A stretch of DNA of 64,000 nucleotides from Saprospiraceae bacterium (lineage in GTDB: Bacteria; Bacteroidota; Bacteroidia; Chitinophagales; Saprospiraceae), in assembly GCA_019694295.1 (NCBI GenBank), contig JAIBCG010000004.1, positions 1 through 64,000 of the forward strand, in the 5' to 3' direction. Made by a program: the position numbers and the translations under genes. The notes under the pieces were generated by a model. The model saw only the letters and a list, made by a program, of their open reading frames with translations. It was not told the origin of the DNA and did not search any database. Positions 1-7,096 of this stretch are shown in pieces (the first letter of the stretch is position 1; every line of letters begins with the position of its first letter).

Positions 1-2
1 TA

Positions 3-347
3 AAGAAGTGCAAAAAGTTTGACGATGTTTTGTTTATCAATGCCGTTGACCACTTTGAAAAAGGTAAACGACAAAACAGTTTACTTCCTGAGAACATTGA
101 CAAGATAGTTAACACATACAGAAACCGAACAGAAGAAACTCGTTACGCTCGTAGAGTGACAATGGACGAAATTGTTAAAAACGAATTCAACTTAAATATT
201 TCACGTTATGTAAGCACATCATTAGACGAAGAAATAATTGACTTGAAAGAGGTAAACAAAAAACTCGTTGACCTTGACAAAGACATTAACAAAGCAAGAG
301 AGACACATAATAAATTTTTAAAGGAATTGGGACTTCCACCAATATAA
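3..347 (+). CDS. hsdM: Type I restriction-modification methylase HsdM, C-terminal fragment (cut by window start)
   Basis: The reading frame is open from the first bases of the window, so the 5' part lies outside it. The residues resemble the C-terminal tail of HsdM, the N6-adenine methyltransferase subunit of type I restriction systems: a VLFINAVDHFEKGKRQN block, then LLPENIDKIVNTY, then NEFNLNISRYV, ending in a charged helix. In the family this tail follows the methylase core and contacts the specificity subunit. A TTG at position 30 could look like a start, but the frame and the family match continue upstream of it, so this is a truncated gene and not a 105-residue protein. No hsdS or hsdR follows it here; the next 700 bp is decayed DNA. 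Confidence 0.88.
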   Translation, partial: KKCKKFDDVLFINAVDHFEKGKRQNSLLPENIDKIVNTYRNRTEETRYARRVTMDEIVKNEFNLNISRYVSTSLDEEIIDLKEVNKKLVDLDKDINKARETHNKFLKELGLPPI

Positions 348-500
348 AACTCATTTTAAACCCATGCTATTTGAAAGTATAACTTGTCTGGGTTAGTTTA
401 TTTTGCTTTATGAAATGCGTCAAGGATAGAAGGCGGCACGGAGTAAGCCGGATAGCCTGACCCGCCAGGGGGACGCCCTTATGAAAGTATTGATTATTCA

Positions 501-528
501 GTAGAGACGTTGCATGCAACATCTCTAC
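501..528. repeat. REP-like palindrome (28 bp)
   Basis: Near-perfect inverted repeat beginning GTAGAGACGTTGCATG, with the mirror arm ending in ATCTCTAC; one mirrored position mismatches. It sits directly at the 5' edge of a RAYT-type transposase remnant. Y1 transposases of this class are known to act on and live beside REP palindromes. A half-like copy (gtagagac) is visible near 906. Mobility is inferred, since only one full copy is in the window. Confidence 0.6.
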
Positions 529-768
529 AACAACCGGATAAAAACGAACAAATGGCGGATATTTCCCCCAAATCCCGTTCAATATCTACCTTCATTCGGT
601 TCCTATAAATCTGCCGTTACCAAACACGCCCACCGTTTGGGTTTTGAATTTGAATGGCAAACCCGTTTTTACGACCATATCATCCGCAATGACGAATCAT
701 TTCAAAAAATATCCAATTACATCAACAACAATACTGCGAATTGGCAGGAAGATAAATTTATTAATTGA
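514..768 (+). pseudogene. Remnant of a REP-associated (Y1/IS200-like) tyrosine transposase
   Basis: The 84-residue frame begins with an ATG inside the REP palindrome. From about residue 20 it matches the C-terminal end of RAYT/Transposase_17 proteins: a SYKSAVTKHAHRLGFEFEW segment, then WQTRFYDHIIRNDES, then YINNNTANWQEDKF. The tyrosine of YDHIIR corresponds to the catalytic Tyr of Y1 transposases. The N-terminal half with the metal-binding HUH motif is absent, so the protein cannot be an active transposase. I read it as a gene whose 5' part was replaced or interrupted by a palindrome and then lost. A short expressed fragment cannot be excluded. Confidence 0.7.
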
Positions 769-1065
769 AAGCAGGCCGGTATCGAGGCTCCGGTGACGGA
801 CTATATTTTTCATAAGAGATTGCTTGAAGGGTGGGCGTATTATTGCCGGCAGGAATTTTTTTTTGGATTTTTGTTGGTAGGAATATTATTCTATAATGCT
901 ATAACGTAGAGACACCTGAGTAGGTGGAGGAATAATTTGTAATTCCTGACCGATCTTTATCGGGCCGATCAGAAATATTAGGGTTATGCAAGAAAAATGA
1001 AAAGAGGCGTGACTTTAATTATCCAAAAGTAAGATAATCAGTAAAAAGCAGATGATCGAAAAAAG

Positions 1066-1149
1066 TACCCACGACTGGATTCGAACCAGCACATCCGTAA
1101 GGACACTACCCCCTCAAAGTAGCACGTCTACCAATTTCGCCACGTGGGT
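1066..1149 (-). tRNA. tRNA-Leu (GAG)
   Basis: On the minus strand a class II tRNA of 84 nt folds cleanly. The acceptor arms ACCCACG and CGTGGGT pair perfectly, the D-loop is GAAATTGGTAGAC, the anticodon stem is CTACT/GGTAG with loop TTGAGGG (anticodon GAG), there is a long variable arm, and the T-loop is GGTTCGAATCC. No CCA is encoded; a T-run follows and may terminate transcription. Confidence 0.93.
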
Positions 1150-1164
1150 ATCGAATTGGAAGTG

Positions 1165-1172
1165 CAAATATA
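1165..1172 (-). promoter_or_regulatory. -7 box of tRNA-Leu promoter
   Basis: On the minus strand this reads TATATTTG, a perfect Bacteroidota -7 element (TAnnTTTG), 15 nt upstream of the tRNA 5' end. A TTTG that could be the -33 element lies about 22 bp further upstream (1195-1198). Confidence 0.6.
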
Positions 1173-1354
1173 AAACATTTTCACCTAATTATACCAAAAA
1201 ATAAAAGCTGAATATTTTGGCCGTATTCTAATTTATGTAGATCGGTGGTAGGCAAAACGGTACCATTGCTTAGCTAAAAGCTGCTAACAGACAACCGAAA
1301 CATATATAGATTCGTATGAATATGAGATATTTTTAAAAAATAATTAAATAAATA

Positions 1355-1385
1355 TTTGTAAATTAAATATGTTGTCGTATTTTTG
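1355..1385 (+). promoter_or_regulatory. Bacteroidota promoter before the 31-codon ORF
   Basis: TTTG at 1355-1358 and TATTTTTG at 1378-1385 are separated by 19 bp, matching the -33/-7 consensus (TTTG, TAnnTTTG). Predicted transcription start is near 1390, about 45 nt before the ATG at 1436. There is no other + strand gene it could serve before the convergent mlaF. Confidence 0.6.
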
Positions 1386-1435
1386 TAGTAACATATCAAA
1401 CATATTTTTTAAACATACATTAATCCCTTGAACAC

Positions 1436-1531
1436 ATGGAACAATTTTTACTGTTATCCGGTCTTATCTCTGTTATTGGTTTTATGACATCTTGCCTTTC
1501 AAAATCACAGACTTCTGAGGTGAAGGCATAA
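1436..1531 (+). CDS. Candidate 31-residue lipoprotein
   Basis: The frame runs ATG to TAA and encodes a short protein with a hydrophobic N-terminus (FLLLSGLISVIGFM) followed by TSC at residues 18-20, which reads as a lipobox. The mature peptide would be only 12 residues (CLSKSQTSEVKA). A consensus promoter lies about 50 bp upstream and the gene is convergent with mlaF, ending 18 bp from it. Against it: residue 2 is Glu and the n-region lacks Lys/Arg, unusual for a signal peptide. I do not recognise a family. It could be a small lipoprotein similar to entericidins or colicin-lysis proteins in size only, or a chance frame. Confidence 0.4.
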   Translation: MEQFLLLSGLISVIGFMTSCLSKSQTSEVKA

Positions 1532-1549
1532 TATTCAGAGAGCAGTTTT

Positions 1550-2311
1550 TTATAATTTTCTTGCTGCATCACGCAGACGGCGAAGGAAAGGGGAGGCAAA
1601 GATGAATTCCTGTAGGAGTTCGTTGTTGCTACCGAGTACTTGGCTTTTGTTGCCATTCCATTCGACGAGGCCATTGTGGAGGAATACGATATTGTCACCT
1701 ATCTCCATTACACTGTTCATGTCGTGCGTATTGATGATGGTGGTAATGTTGTTTTCTACTGTTATAGACTTTATCAGTTCGTCGATGAGTATGGATGTTT
1801 TTGGGTCGAGTCCGGAGTTGGGTTCATCGCAGAACAGGTATTTGGGCTCCAGAACGATGGCTCGGGCTATGCCTACGCGTTTTTGCATACCGCCGCTCAG
1901 TTCGGAAGGATACTTGTTATTGGCGTTTTCGAGATTGACACGAGCCAGGCAATAATTGACGCGGTCGATTTTTTCTTTTTTGGTCATGTTGGTGAACATA
2001 TCGAGCGGGAAGCGGATATTTTGTTCGGTAGTCAAAGAATCGAACAAGGCAGAGCCTTGGAAGAGCATACCTACCTCCATTCTTATTTTTCGCAAGGCTT
2101 TTTTATCAAGACTGAACAAGTCGGTATTGCCGTACCATATTTTACCTGAAGTTGGCTGGTTGAGGCCTACGAGTGTCTTGAGGAAAACTGTTTTGCCGGC
2201 GCCACTTCTACCAATGATGAGGTTGGTTTTGCCCGGATAAAACTCAGCGCTGATGCCTTTGAGAACCAGATTGCCGTTGAATTCCTTAACTATATTTTCT
2301 GCTCTTATCAT
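1550..2311 (-). CDS. mlaF: MlaF-type ABC transporter ATP-binding protein
   Basis: ATPase subunit of a phospholipid/retrograde lipid (Mla/Ttg2-type) ABC transporter on the cytoplasmic face of the inner membrane. Visible motifs: Walker A GRSGAGKT (34-41), Q-loop LFQG (83-86), signature LSGGMQ (138-143), Walker B YLFCDEP (158-164) and H-loop His196. The NSGLDP after Walker B and the full length of 253 residues match MlaF. It overlaps the permease gene mlaE by 4 bp (ATGA), so the two are translationally coupled. No mlaD (MCE substrate-binding) gene follows in this window; in many Bacteroidota it is elsewhere. Confidence 0.9.
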   Translation of the reverse strand: MIRAENIVKEFNGNLVLKGISAEFYPGKTNLIIGRSGAGKTVFLKTLVGLNQPTSGKIWYGNTDLFSLDKKALRKIRMEVGMLFQGSALFDSLTTEQNIRFPLDMFTNMTKKEKIDRVNYCLARVNLENANNKYPSELSGGMQKRVGIARAIVLEPKYLFCDEPNSGLDPKTSILIDELIKSITVENNITTIINTHDMNSVMEIGDNIVFLHNGLVEWNGNKSQVLGSNNELLQEFIFASPFLRRLRDAARKL

Positions 2312-3054
2312 CCTGTCAACAATACTGCGATTACATAATCTGACAATAAAATGAGAATATTGCTGTACACGACAGCACGGGTGCTAGCCTCACCGAGTTC
2401 GATATTGCCACCTTTGACGTAATAACCTTGGTAGCACGACACCGAAGTGAGAATGAAAGCAAAAACTGTCGCTTTGACATACATCATAGATACATTGCGT
2501 GGCAGAAAGAATTCGTGAAGTCCTTTGACATAGTCTGTAGAGGTAAGCCATCCGGTAGGTACACTAGAAAGGTAGCCGCCTACTATACCTACGAATGCTG
2601 CTATGGCTACCAGCATCGGGATGACGACTAAGGCTGCCAAGATCTTTGGCAATACAATATAACCGGCTGTGTTGACGCCCATTATCTCCATTGCATCGAT
2701 GTGTTCCTTTTGGCGCATGGCACCTACTTCGGCTGCAATGTTTGAGCCTACTTTTCCGGCAAGTACAAGCCCTGTGATGGTAGGGGCAAGTTCTATGATG
2801 GTCATGTCGCGTACTACATAGCCAATGTAATATTTGGGTATCAGTTGACCACCGAGTTGGTAGGCAAACTGTATGGCAGTAACCGCACCGATAAACACTG
2901 AAATAAGTATGACAATGACCAGCGAACCGATGCCTATATCGTTCATCATACGCAGCATTTCGTTCCAGTACATGTAGAACTTCTCCGGTTTGCCAAGGGA
3001 GAGTTTTAGCATTTGGACATAACGGCCAAAATGGAAAAAGAAATTTCTGAACAT
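2308..3054 (-). CDS. mlaE: MlaE-type ABC transporter permease
   Basis: Inner-membrane permease of the Mla-type lipid transporter (MlaE/DUF140 family, 248 residues). It has several hydrophobic helices and the family landmarks: GAVTAIQFAYQL, then the conserved AGKVGSNIAAEVGAMRQKEHIDAMEIMGV block in mid-protein, then a long hydrophobic C-terminal half. It is the first gene of the mlaEF pair and is followed with a 4-bp overlap by the ATPase. Partnership is certain from the overlap; the transported lipid and its direction of movement cannot be told from sequence. Confidence 0.9.
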   Translation of the reverse strand: MFRNFFFHFGRYVQMLKLSLGKPEKFYMYWNEMLRMMNDIGIGSLVIVILISVFIGAVTAIQFAYQLGGQLIPKYYIGYVVRDMTIIELAPTITGLVLAGKVGSNIAAEVGAMRQKEHIDAMEIMGVNTAGYIVLPKILAALVVIPMLVAIAAFVGIVGGYLSSVPTGWLTSTDYVKGLHEFFLPRNVSMMYVKATVFAFILTSVSCYQGYYVKGGNIELGEASTRAVVYSNILILLSDYVIAVLLTG

Positions 3055-3223
3055 ACCAGCTTGCTTATATTCTTCAGCGATTGAAGTTTCACTGGCAAAT
3101 TTAGATTATTTTTGGAAGCATCTTCTATATATTTATACTTCTATTGACTTGTGTAGTATATTTTTTTGGAAAATGATCAACAGATTCTGTATTTTTACTC
3201 AACATTCATTTCTTAATAGTTAT

Positions 3224-3931
3224 ATGAAAAAAGTAATAGCAATAACCGGAGCAACCAAGGGAATAGGCAGGGCGATAGCTGAAAAATTTGCACAAAACGG
3301 CTATCATGTAGCTGTTTGTGCCAGAAATAAAGAAGACCTTAAGCAAATGGCTATATACTGGACAGAACATTATCCGGAATCCGAAATTTTTACATTCAGG
3401 GCGGATGTCAACAGTAAAGTGCAGCTGCAGGCTTTTGCTAATCATCTACTTGCAAGGTTTCCGGTAGTGGATGTAGTGGTCAACAATGCAGGTGTGTATT
3501 TTCCGGGTGAAGTGCTGACAGCCGACGAAGGGACACTGGAGAAAATGATGGAAGTCAACCTGTACAGTGCCTATAATTTTACGCGGATGTTGATGCCGTC
3601 ACTCAAAAAGCAGCCGGCAGCGCATATATTTAATATGTGCAGTATAGCAAGCATTCTTGCATACCCTAACGGGGGTGCTTATAGTATATCGAAGTTTGCC
3701 TTGCTTGGTTTCTCAAAATGCCTGCGCGAAGAACTCAAGGATTCAACCATAAAAGTAACTGCAATATTGCCGGGGGCTACCTGGAGCGATTCATGGGCAG
3801 GAGCCGATTTGCCCGTAGAGCGCCTGGTGCAGGCAGCGGATATTGCCGATACGGTGTATGCTGCAAGCCAGCTGGGTAAATCAGCAGTCGTAGAAGAAAT
3901 AATTATCCGGCCTCAGCAAGGCGATCTTTAG
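3224..3931 (+). CDS. Short-chain dehydrogenase/reductase (SDR)
   Basis: Classical SDR of 235 residues using NAD(P). Rossmann motif TGATKGIG (8-15), NNAG (87-90) and the catalytic set Ser140, Tyr153, Lys157 (YSISK) are present. I chose the ATG at 3224 because the Rossmann strand VIAITG follows at once; an upstream in-frame start at 3149 would add 25 residues unlike the family. The substrate is unknown; it resembles the cytosolic 3-oxoacyl-ACP reductase-like group. It is convergent with fabG, from which it differs clearly, so this is not a recent duplication. Confidence 0.85.
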   Translation: MKKVIAITGATKGIGRAIAEKFAQNGYHVAVCARNKEDLKQMAIYWTEHYPESEIFTFRADVNSKVQLQAFANHLLARFPVVDVVVNNAGVYFPGEVLTADEGTLEKMMEVNLYSAYNFTRMLMPSLKKQPAAHIFNMCSIASILAYPNGGAYSISKFALLGFSKCLREELKDSTIKVTAILPGATWSDSWAGADLPVERLVQAADIADTVYAASQLGKSAVVEEIIIRPQQGDL

Positions 3932-3993
3932 TTTTAAAATAAAATATACTTTCTTGTATGCTTGTTGTCATACAATGTAAGTAATTGGATATT

Positions 3994-4737
3994 CTACACG
4001 TTGAGTCCGCCACAGATGCTGATGACCTGCCCGTTGATGTAAGAAGACATGTCTGAACCTAAGAAAACACATAAGTTTGCTACTTCTTCAGCAGTGCCGT
4101 ATCGCTTCATAGGTATGCCTGATAGAAAAGCTTCTTTTGTTTTTTCATCGAGCTCGCCGGTCATTTCTGTATCGATGAATCCGGGAGCAATCACGTTGGT
4201 ACGGATGTTTCTTGAGCCGACTTCTTTGGCAATGGACTTTGAAAAGCCGATGATACCAGCTTTGGATGCTGCATAATTGGCCTGGCCGGCATTGCCAAAC
4301 ACACCAACTACAGACGACATGTTGATGATAGAGCCGCCAGTGCGCAGCATCGCCTTCATGCAGTGTTTGGTAAGGTTAAATACCGATTTGAGGTTTGTGT
4401 GTATTACCTCATCCCATTGTTGTTCCGACATCCGGAGCATCAACGTATCACGTGTAATGCCTGCATTGTTTATTAAAATATTCACCGGGCCTAGGTCGGT
4501 CTGCACTGCAGCTACCAAATCTCCGGCTTGTTTGAAATCGGCAGCATCACTCTTATAGCATTCGGCTTTGACACCCAAGGCACGAAGTTCATCACGCAAT
4601 GCTTCGGCTTTAGTTGCCGACGACACATAAGTAAATGCAACATTGGCACCTTGTTCGGCAAATTTTTTAACGATAGCAGCACCTATTCCGCGGCTTCCTC
4701 CTGTGATGAGTGCATTCTTACCTTCCAGTAGTTTCAT
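3994..4737 (-). CDS. fabG: 3-oxoacyl-[ACP] reductase FabG
   Basis: NADPH-dependent reduction of 3-oxoacyl-ACP in fatty acid elongation. From the preferred ATG (MKLLEGK) the protein has 247 residues, the usual FabG length. Motifs: TGGSRGIG (12-19), NNAGITRD, Ser142, Tyr155 and Lys159 (YAASKAG), and the FabG-type end PMKRYGTAEEVANLCVFL...INGQVISICGG. An in-frame ATG six codons upstream (4755) is possible but adds a tail foreign to FabG. It stands alone here; fabH and accBC are about 13 kb away. Confidence 0.9.
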   Translation of the reverse strand: MKLLEGKNALITGGSRGIGAAIVKKFAEQGANVAFTYVSSATKAEALRDELRALGVKAECYKSDAADFKQAGDLVAAVQTDLGPVNILINNAGITRDTLMLRMSEQQWDEVIHTNLKSVFNLTKHCMKAMLRTGGSIINMSSVVGVFGNAGQANYAASKAGIIGFSKSIAKEVGSRNIRTNVIAPGFIDTEMTGELDEKTKEAFLSGIPMKRYGTAEEVANLCVFLGSDMSSYINGQVISICGGLNV

Positions 4738-4834
4738 GTTGTGGTGTTTTTTCAAGGCTAAAGTACGATTTTTCTTCAGTTTTTGATAAAAATTGAAGGA
4801 AGTAAAATATTTTTTAAAAAAATTAAAAAAACAT

Positions 4835-4866
4835 TTTGTTTATAAATACAAGTTGTTTTATATTTG
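4835..4866 (+). promoter_or_regulatory. Promoter of the membrane-anchored HTH gene
   Basis: TTTG at 4835-4838 and TATATTTG at 4859-4866 are separated by 20 bp, an excellent -33/-7 match. Predicted start near 4872, giving a 34-nt leader to the ATG at 4906. Confidence 0.65.
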
Positions 4867-4905
4867 CATTGATAAAAACATTTTACAATTAAAAAGCATT
4901 AAATT

Positions 4906-5178
4906 ATGAAGAAGTCAAGCATCATCAGGTTATTTATCATTGGATTATTGGCAGTTTTGTTTGTATTGCCTTTGAGGTCACAGTTTCAGTTACCTTCCAA
5001 TGAAGGTGTTGGATATAGGGTCAAGCAGTTAAGGCAGTCGTATCAACTAACAACTGCTGAGCTTGCAAAATATACAGGCCTTAGCAAACAGTATCTCGAA
5101 GGTATAGAATGTGGAAAATATGCAGTCGGTGATACCGAGTCACGAATCATTTCAGAGTATTTTGGTCAGGAGTTGTAA
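4906..5178 (+). CDS. Small protein with signal anchor and XRE-type helix-turn-helix
   Basis: 90 residues in two parts. Residues 1-25 are KKSS followed by the hydrophobic stretch IIRLFIIGLLAVLFVLPL and then RSQ, which reads as a signal peptide or membrane anchor. Residues 35-88 look like a Cro/CI-type HTH: RVKQLRQSYQLTTAELAKYTG, LSKQYLEGIECGKYAV, then a short helix. XRE domains normally bind DNA in the cytoplasm, so an export-type N-terminus directly in front is odd. If it is an uncleaved N-in anchor the HTH would be periplasmic; if inverted, it would be a membrane-tethered regulator. A strong promoter precedes it and a strong terminator lies about 300 bp downstream. Family unknown to me. Confidence 0.7.
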   Translation: MKKSSIIRLFIIGLLAVLFVLPLRSQFQLPSNEGVGYRVKQLRQSYQLTTAELAKYTGLSKQYLEGIECGKYAVGDTESRIISEYFGQEL

Positions 5179-5384
5179 TCGTGTTTCAGGGTTTACTTGT
5201 TATTAGATTACCGGTCTGTTTTTGAAGAAAAGATTGTGGGACATGGCAGGTAAGGGTATAAAAGAATGTACTGATGTCATTTTGAGTCTTTCAAGTTGTG
5301 GTTAATTATTGACTGAGTTTTGTTTTAGATAAACAGAGTTTTTGTAATGTGGGATGGGGCAGAAGTAATGTTAAAATTTGGCAT

Positions 5385-5506
5385 TACATTTGCTTGGTAT
5401 TGGTTACTTATTAGAAGAAACATGTATATGTTAAGATAAAAATTAACAAACTTCTGAGATAACCACCAAACCCATCCCCACAGGTTACAACCTTTGGGGA
5501 TTTTTT
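5385..5506 (+). ncRNA. Candidate ~110-nt small RNA or attenuated leader
   Basis: A -7 motif TACATTTG (5385-5392) predicts a start near 5398. A nearly perfect hairpin ends the unit: ATCCCCA-c-AGGTT, 2-nt loop, AACCT-t-TGGGGAT followed by six T (5474-5506). Between them is only a 5-codon frame (ATG at 5420). No -33 TTG is visible at the right distance, which weakens the promoter. The hairpin could instead simply end the mRNA of the HTH gene 300 bp upstream. Confidence 0.3.
5474..5506 (+). terminator. Strong intrinsic terminator
   Basis: Stem ATCCCCA/TGGGGAT extended by AGGTT/AACCT with one internal C/T mismatch and a 2-nt loop, then TTTTTT. Only the + strand copy is followed by a T-run, so it acts on + transcripts. 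Confidence 0.75.
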
Positions 5507-5626
5507 GTGTGTACTGCTCCCTTTACATCCATCTTCAGGTTCTGTTATGTGATAGGACAAATATTTACCGATAGGTAAAAATATGGGCAGATTTTTTATA
5601 CAGGCAGGTAGGGTTCGCAAGTTGAG

Positions 5627-5730
5627 CACACAGGTTAGGAGCATAATTTATGAACTTAGGTTAAGAATACAGATTAATAACTCAGGTTAGCAACCCAGGT
5701 TAGTAACTCAGGTTAGTAACTCGGGTTAAA
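5627..5730. repeat. 13-bp tandem repeat, 8 degenerate units
   Basis: Exactly 104 bp = 8 x 13. The last four units are closest to the consensus AACTCAGGTTAGT (5679-5691, 5692-5704, 5705-5717, 5718-5730); upstream units (5653-5665, 5666-5678 and the two before) are more diverged. 13 is not a multiple of 3 and the array crosses stop codons, so it is not a protein repeat. Confidence 0.75.
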
Positions 5731-5800
5731 TTTTGAGAGTGTGATTTGGTGGCGACTTTTAGCGGCTGAATGTTGGTTGTAATGATTTTCAGGCATTGCT

Positions 5801-5825
5801 TGTAGTGTAGTGTAGTGTAGTGTAG
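5801..5825. repeat. TGTAG pentanucleotide microsatellite (x5)
   Basis: Five perfect tandem copies of TGTAG in non-coding DNA, about 300 bp downstream of the stop codon of the minus-strand barrel gene. Such tracts change copy number by slippage, but no gene start lies close enough for an obvious phase-variation role. Confidence 0.8.
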
Positions 5826-6129
5826 CGGTGTTAGTGCTACTCACCGACTGAGGCCAGGTTATTTTTTGTTCGGATGGTAGAGTATTGATATAGCCTTAAA
5901 GATTATTGACTATGAGTATCCGGTGTATTGTTTGATAGTCAGATACCTCAAAGGTATTTATATAGCAGAGAATGAATGGTCAGAACGGTAATTTGGTCTT
6001 GTATCTTCAATCAAATACACGTGGCAAGTTGAGTCAAGAATAAAAGTTCAGAGCATAAAATTCAAAGCTTGATACAAAGCCGCAGCCATAGAAAGCTTTG
6101 GTATATGAGCACTGAATGGATGATTATAA

Positions 6130-7008
6130 TTAGAACTGGAAACCAAGCATGAATTGTAGCGCAAAATTACGGTCAAAATCATTTCGCTTGATAAATTTGC
6201 CAGCGTCAAGTTTTTGTAATGAGATATCGTATGTTTCGCGACTTACATCTTTAAGGCCATAATACATATTAGCGCCAAGATAAAGTGAACTGTTGAAATA
6301 GTAAGCAAGACCTAGCAAGGCTCCAAGATCAAAGCTTTCATAGTATCCGCCGGATTTTTCTGTAAAGTTTTCGTAGGCATTCAAGATGCTCCGAGTAGCT
6401 ATGGCTTCGGTGTTCAGGTTAAAGTTTACCGGATTGCCGGCTATGGAGCCGATTTTGTCACTCCCGTAGTTATAGTCGAGCTCTTGTACGAGTGTATTGT
6501 CTTTTAAAGTGGTAGTACCGTTGAATACATGCTTTATTTCGCCTGTTCCTGTTGATGAAATGAGAAAGCCAGGGCTGATGCCGGCTGATATTTCTATTTT
6601 TTTGAAGAGTTTGGCATACAAGCTCACGGGCAATTGGATATAGCTGTTGAAGGTGTTCAGATTATATCGTTTGTAGCCGGTGGTAACAATTGGCTTAGAG
6701 TCAATAGTGGTAAACTTTTGATATGCATTTTGCGATTCGAATAGTCTTCTACCTCCGTTGATACTGTATTGGAGCTCCACTCGCGCGCCAAATATATTGT
6801 TAAATGGAAAGCCGGCATTGACACCAACCAGAAAGCCTGTATTGTTACTGAATTTTTCGAGTGTATTTCCGTCGTTGTCTGTTTCGGCAGGACCAAGGAA
6901 TCTGGAAGCATTTAGTCCGGCTTTAAAGCCAAGTTTGAATGGCAATTGCGCTTGGGCGAAATTGACAGAAATCAGCAAGATACAGACAACAAACAGATTT
7001 TTTTTCAT
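6130..7008 (-). CDS. Outer-membrane beta-barrel protein (OMP_b-brl/PorT-like)
   Basis: 292 residues with a cleavable signal peptide (MKKNLFVVCILLISVNFAQAQ) and then alternating amphipathic strands typical of an 8- to 12-strand barrel: GFKAGLNASRF, GFLVGVNAGFPF, ARVELQYSINGG, YIQLPVSLYAKL and a last strand FALQFMLGFQF ending in Phe, the usual outer-membrane assembly signal. The family (outer membrane protein beta-barrel domain) is abundant in Bacteroidota and mostly of unknown function. On the minus strand a TATCTTTG motif (7028-7035) about 20 bp upstream of the ATG probably is its -7 box. It is divergent from rlmN. Confidence 0.8.
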   Translation of the reverse strand: MKKNLFVVCILLISVNFAQAQLPFKLGFKAGLNASRFLGPAETDNDGNTLEKFSNNTGFLVGVNAGFPFNNIFGARVELQYSINGGRRLFESQNAYQKFTTIDSKPIVTTGYKRYNLNTFNSYIQLPVSLYAKLFKKIEISAGISPGFLISSTGTGEIKHVFNGTTTLKDNTLVQELDYNYGSDKIGSIAGNPVNFNLNTEAIATRSILNAYENFTEKSGGYYESFDLGALLGLAYYFNSSLYLGANMYYGLKDVSRETYDISLQKLDAGKFIKRNDFDRNFALQFMLGFQF

Positions 7009-7081
7009 TTTTTTTACTTTAAAGGCACAAAGATAAACCTATGAATCCATAACAGAACGTCCCAAATGATAAAATTGTTTG

Positions 7082-7089
7082 TAATTTTG
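7082..7089 (+). promoter_or_regulatory. -7 box just before rlmN
   Basis: TAATTTTG fits TAnnTTTG and ends 7 nt before the rlmN ATG at 7097, so transcription would begin at or within a few bases of the start codon, giving a leaderless or near-leaderless mRNA. No good -33 TTG is seen at the expected distance. Confidence 0.45.
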
Positions 7090-7096
7090 CAACACA

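Larger units (their letters stand above)
348..1065. other. Gene-poor decayed accessory region
   Basis: About 700 bp between the hsdM tail and tRNA-Leu. It holds a near-perfect 28-bp palindrome (501-528), the C-terminal remnant of a RAYT-type transposase (to 768) and two small hairpins: CACCT-GAGT-AGGTG near 910 and CCGAT-CTTT-ATCGG near 946-960. A GC-rich patch at about 430-480 (cccgccagggggacgccc) contrasts with the AT-rich surroundings and may be another repeat. I see no intact gene. It looks like a degraded repeat or mobile-element landing site. Confidence 0.6.
5179..6129. other. 950-bp gene-poor region with repeats and a terminator
   Basis: No convincing protein gene on either strand. 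It contains a TAnnTTTG motif (5385-5392), a strong hairpin plus T-run (5474-5506), an 8-unit 13-bp tandem array (5627-5730), a 5x TGTAG microsatellite (5801-5825) and a small hairpin ATACCT-CAA-AGGTAT near 5943. Base composition is less codon-like than the flanks. Confidence 0.6.

Noticed and set aside
1640-2149. 169-residue + frame antisense to mlaF
   Set aside because: Shadow of a strongly conserved ABC ATPase gene; composition follows the opposite strand.
3149-3223. Longer N-terminus of the SDR
   Set aside because: The 25 extra residues precede a complete Rossmann start and do not fit the family.
5411-5644. 77-residue minus-strand frame in the gene-poor region
   Set aside because: It crosses the terminator hairpin and reaches into the tandem repeat, has no promoter and no recognisable domain.
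5627-5730. CRISPR array
   Set aside because: Units are 13 bp with no spacers and no cas genes nearby.
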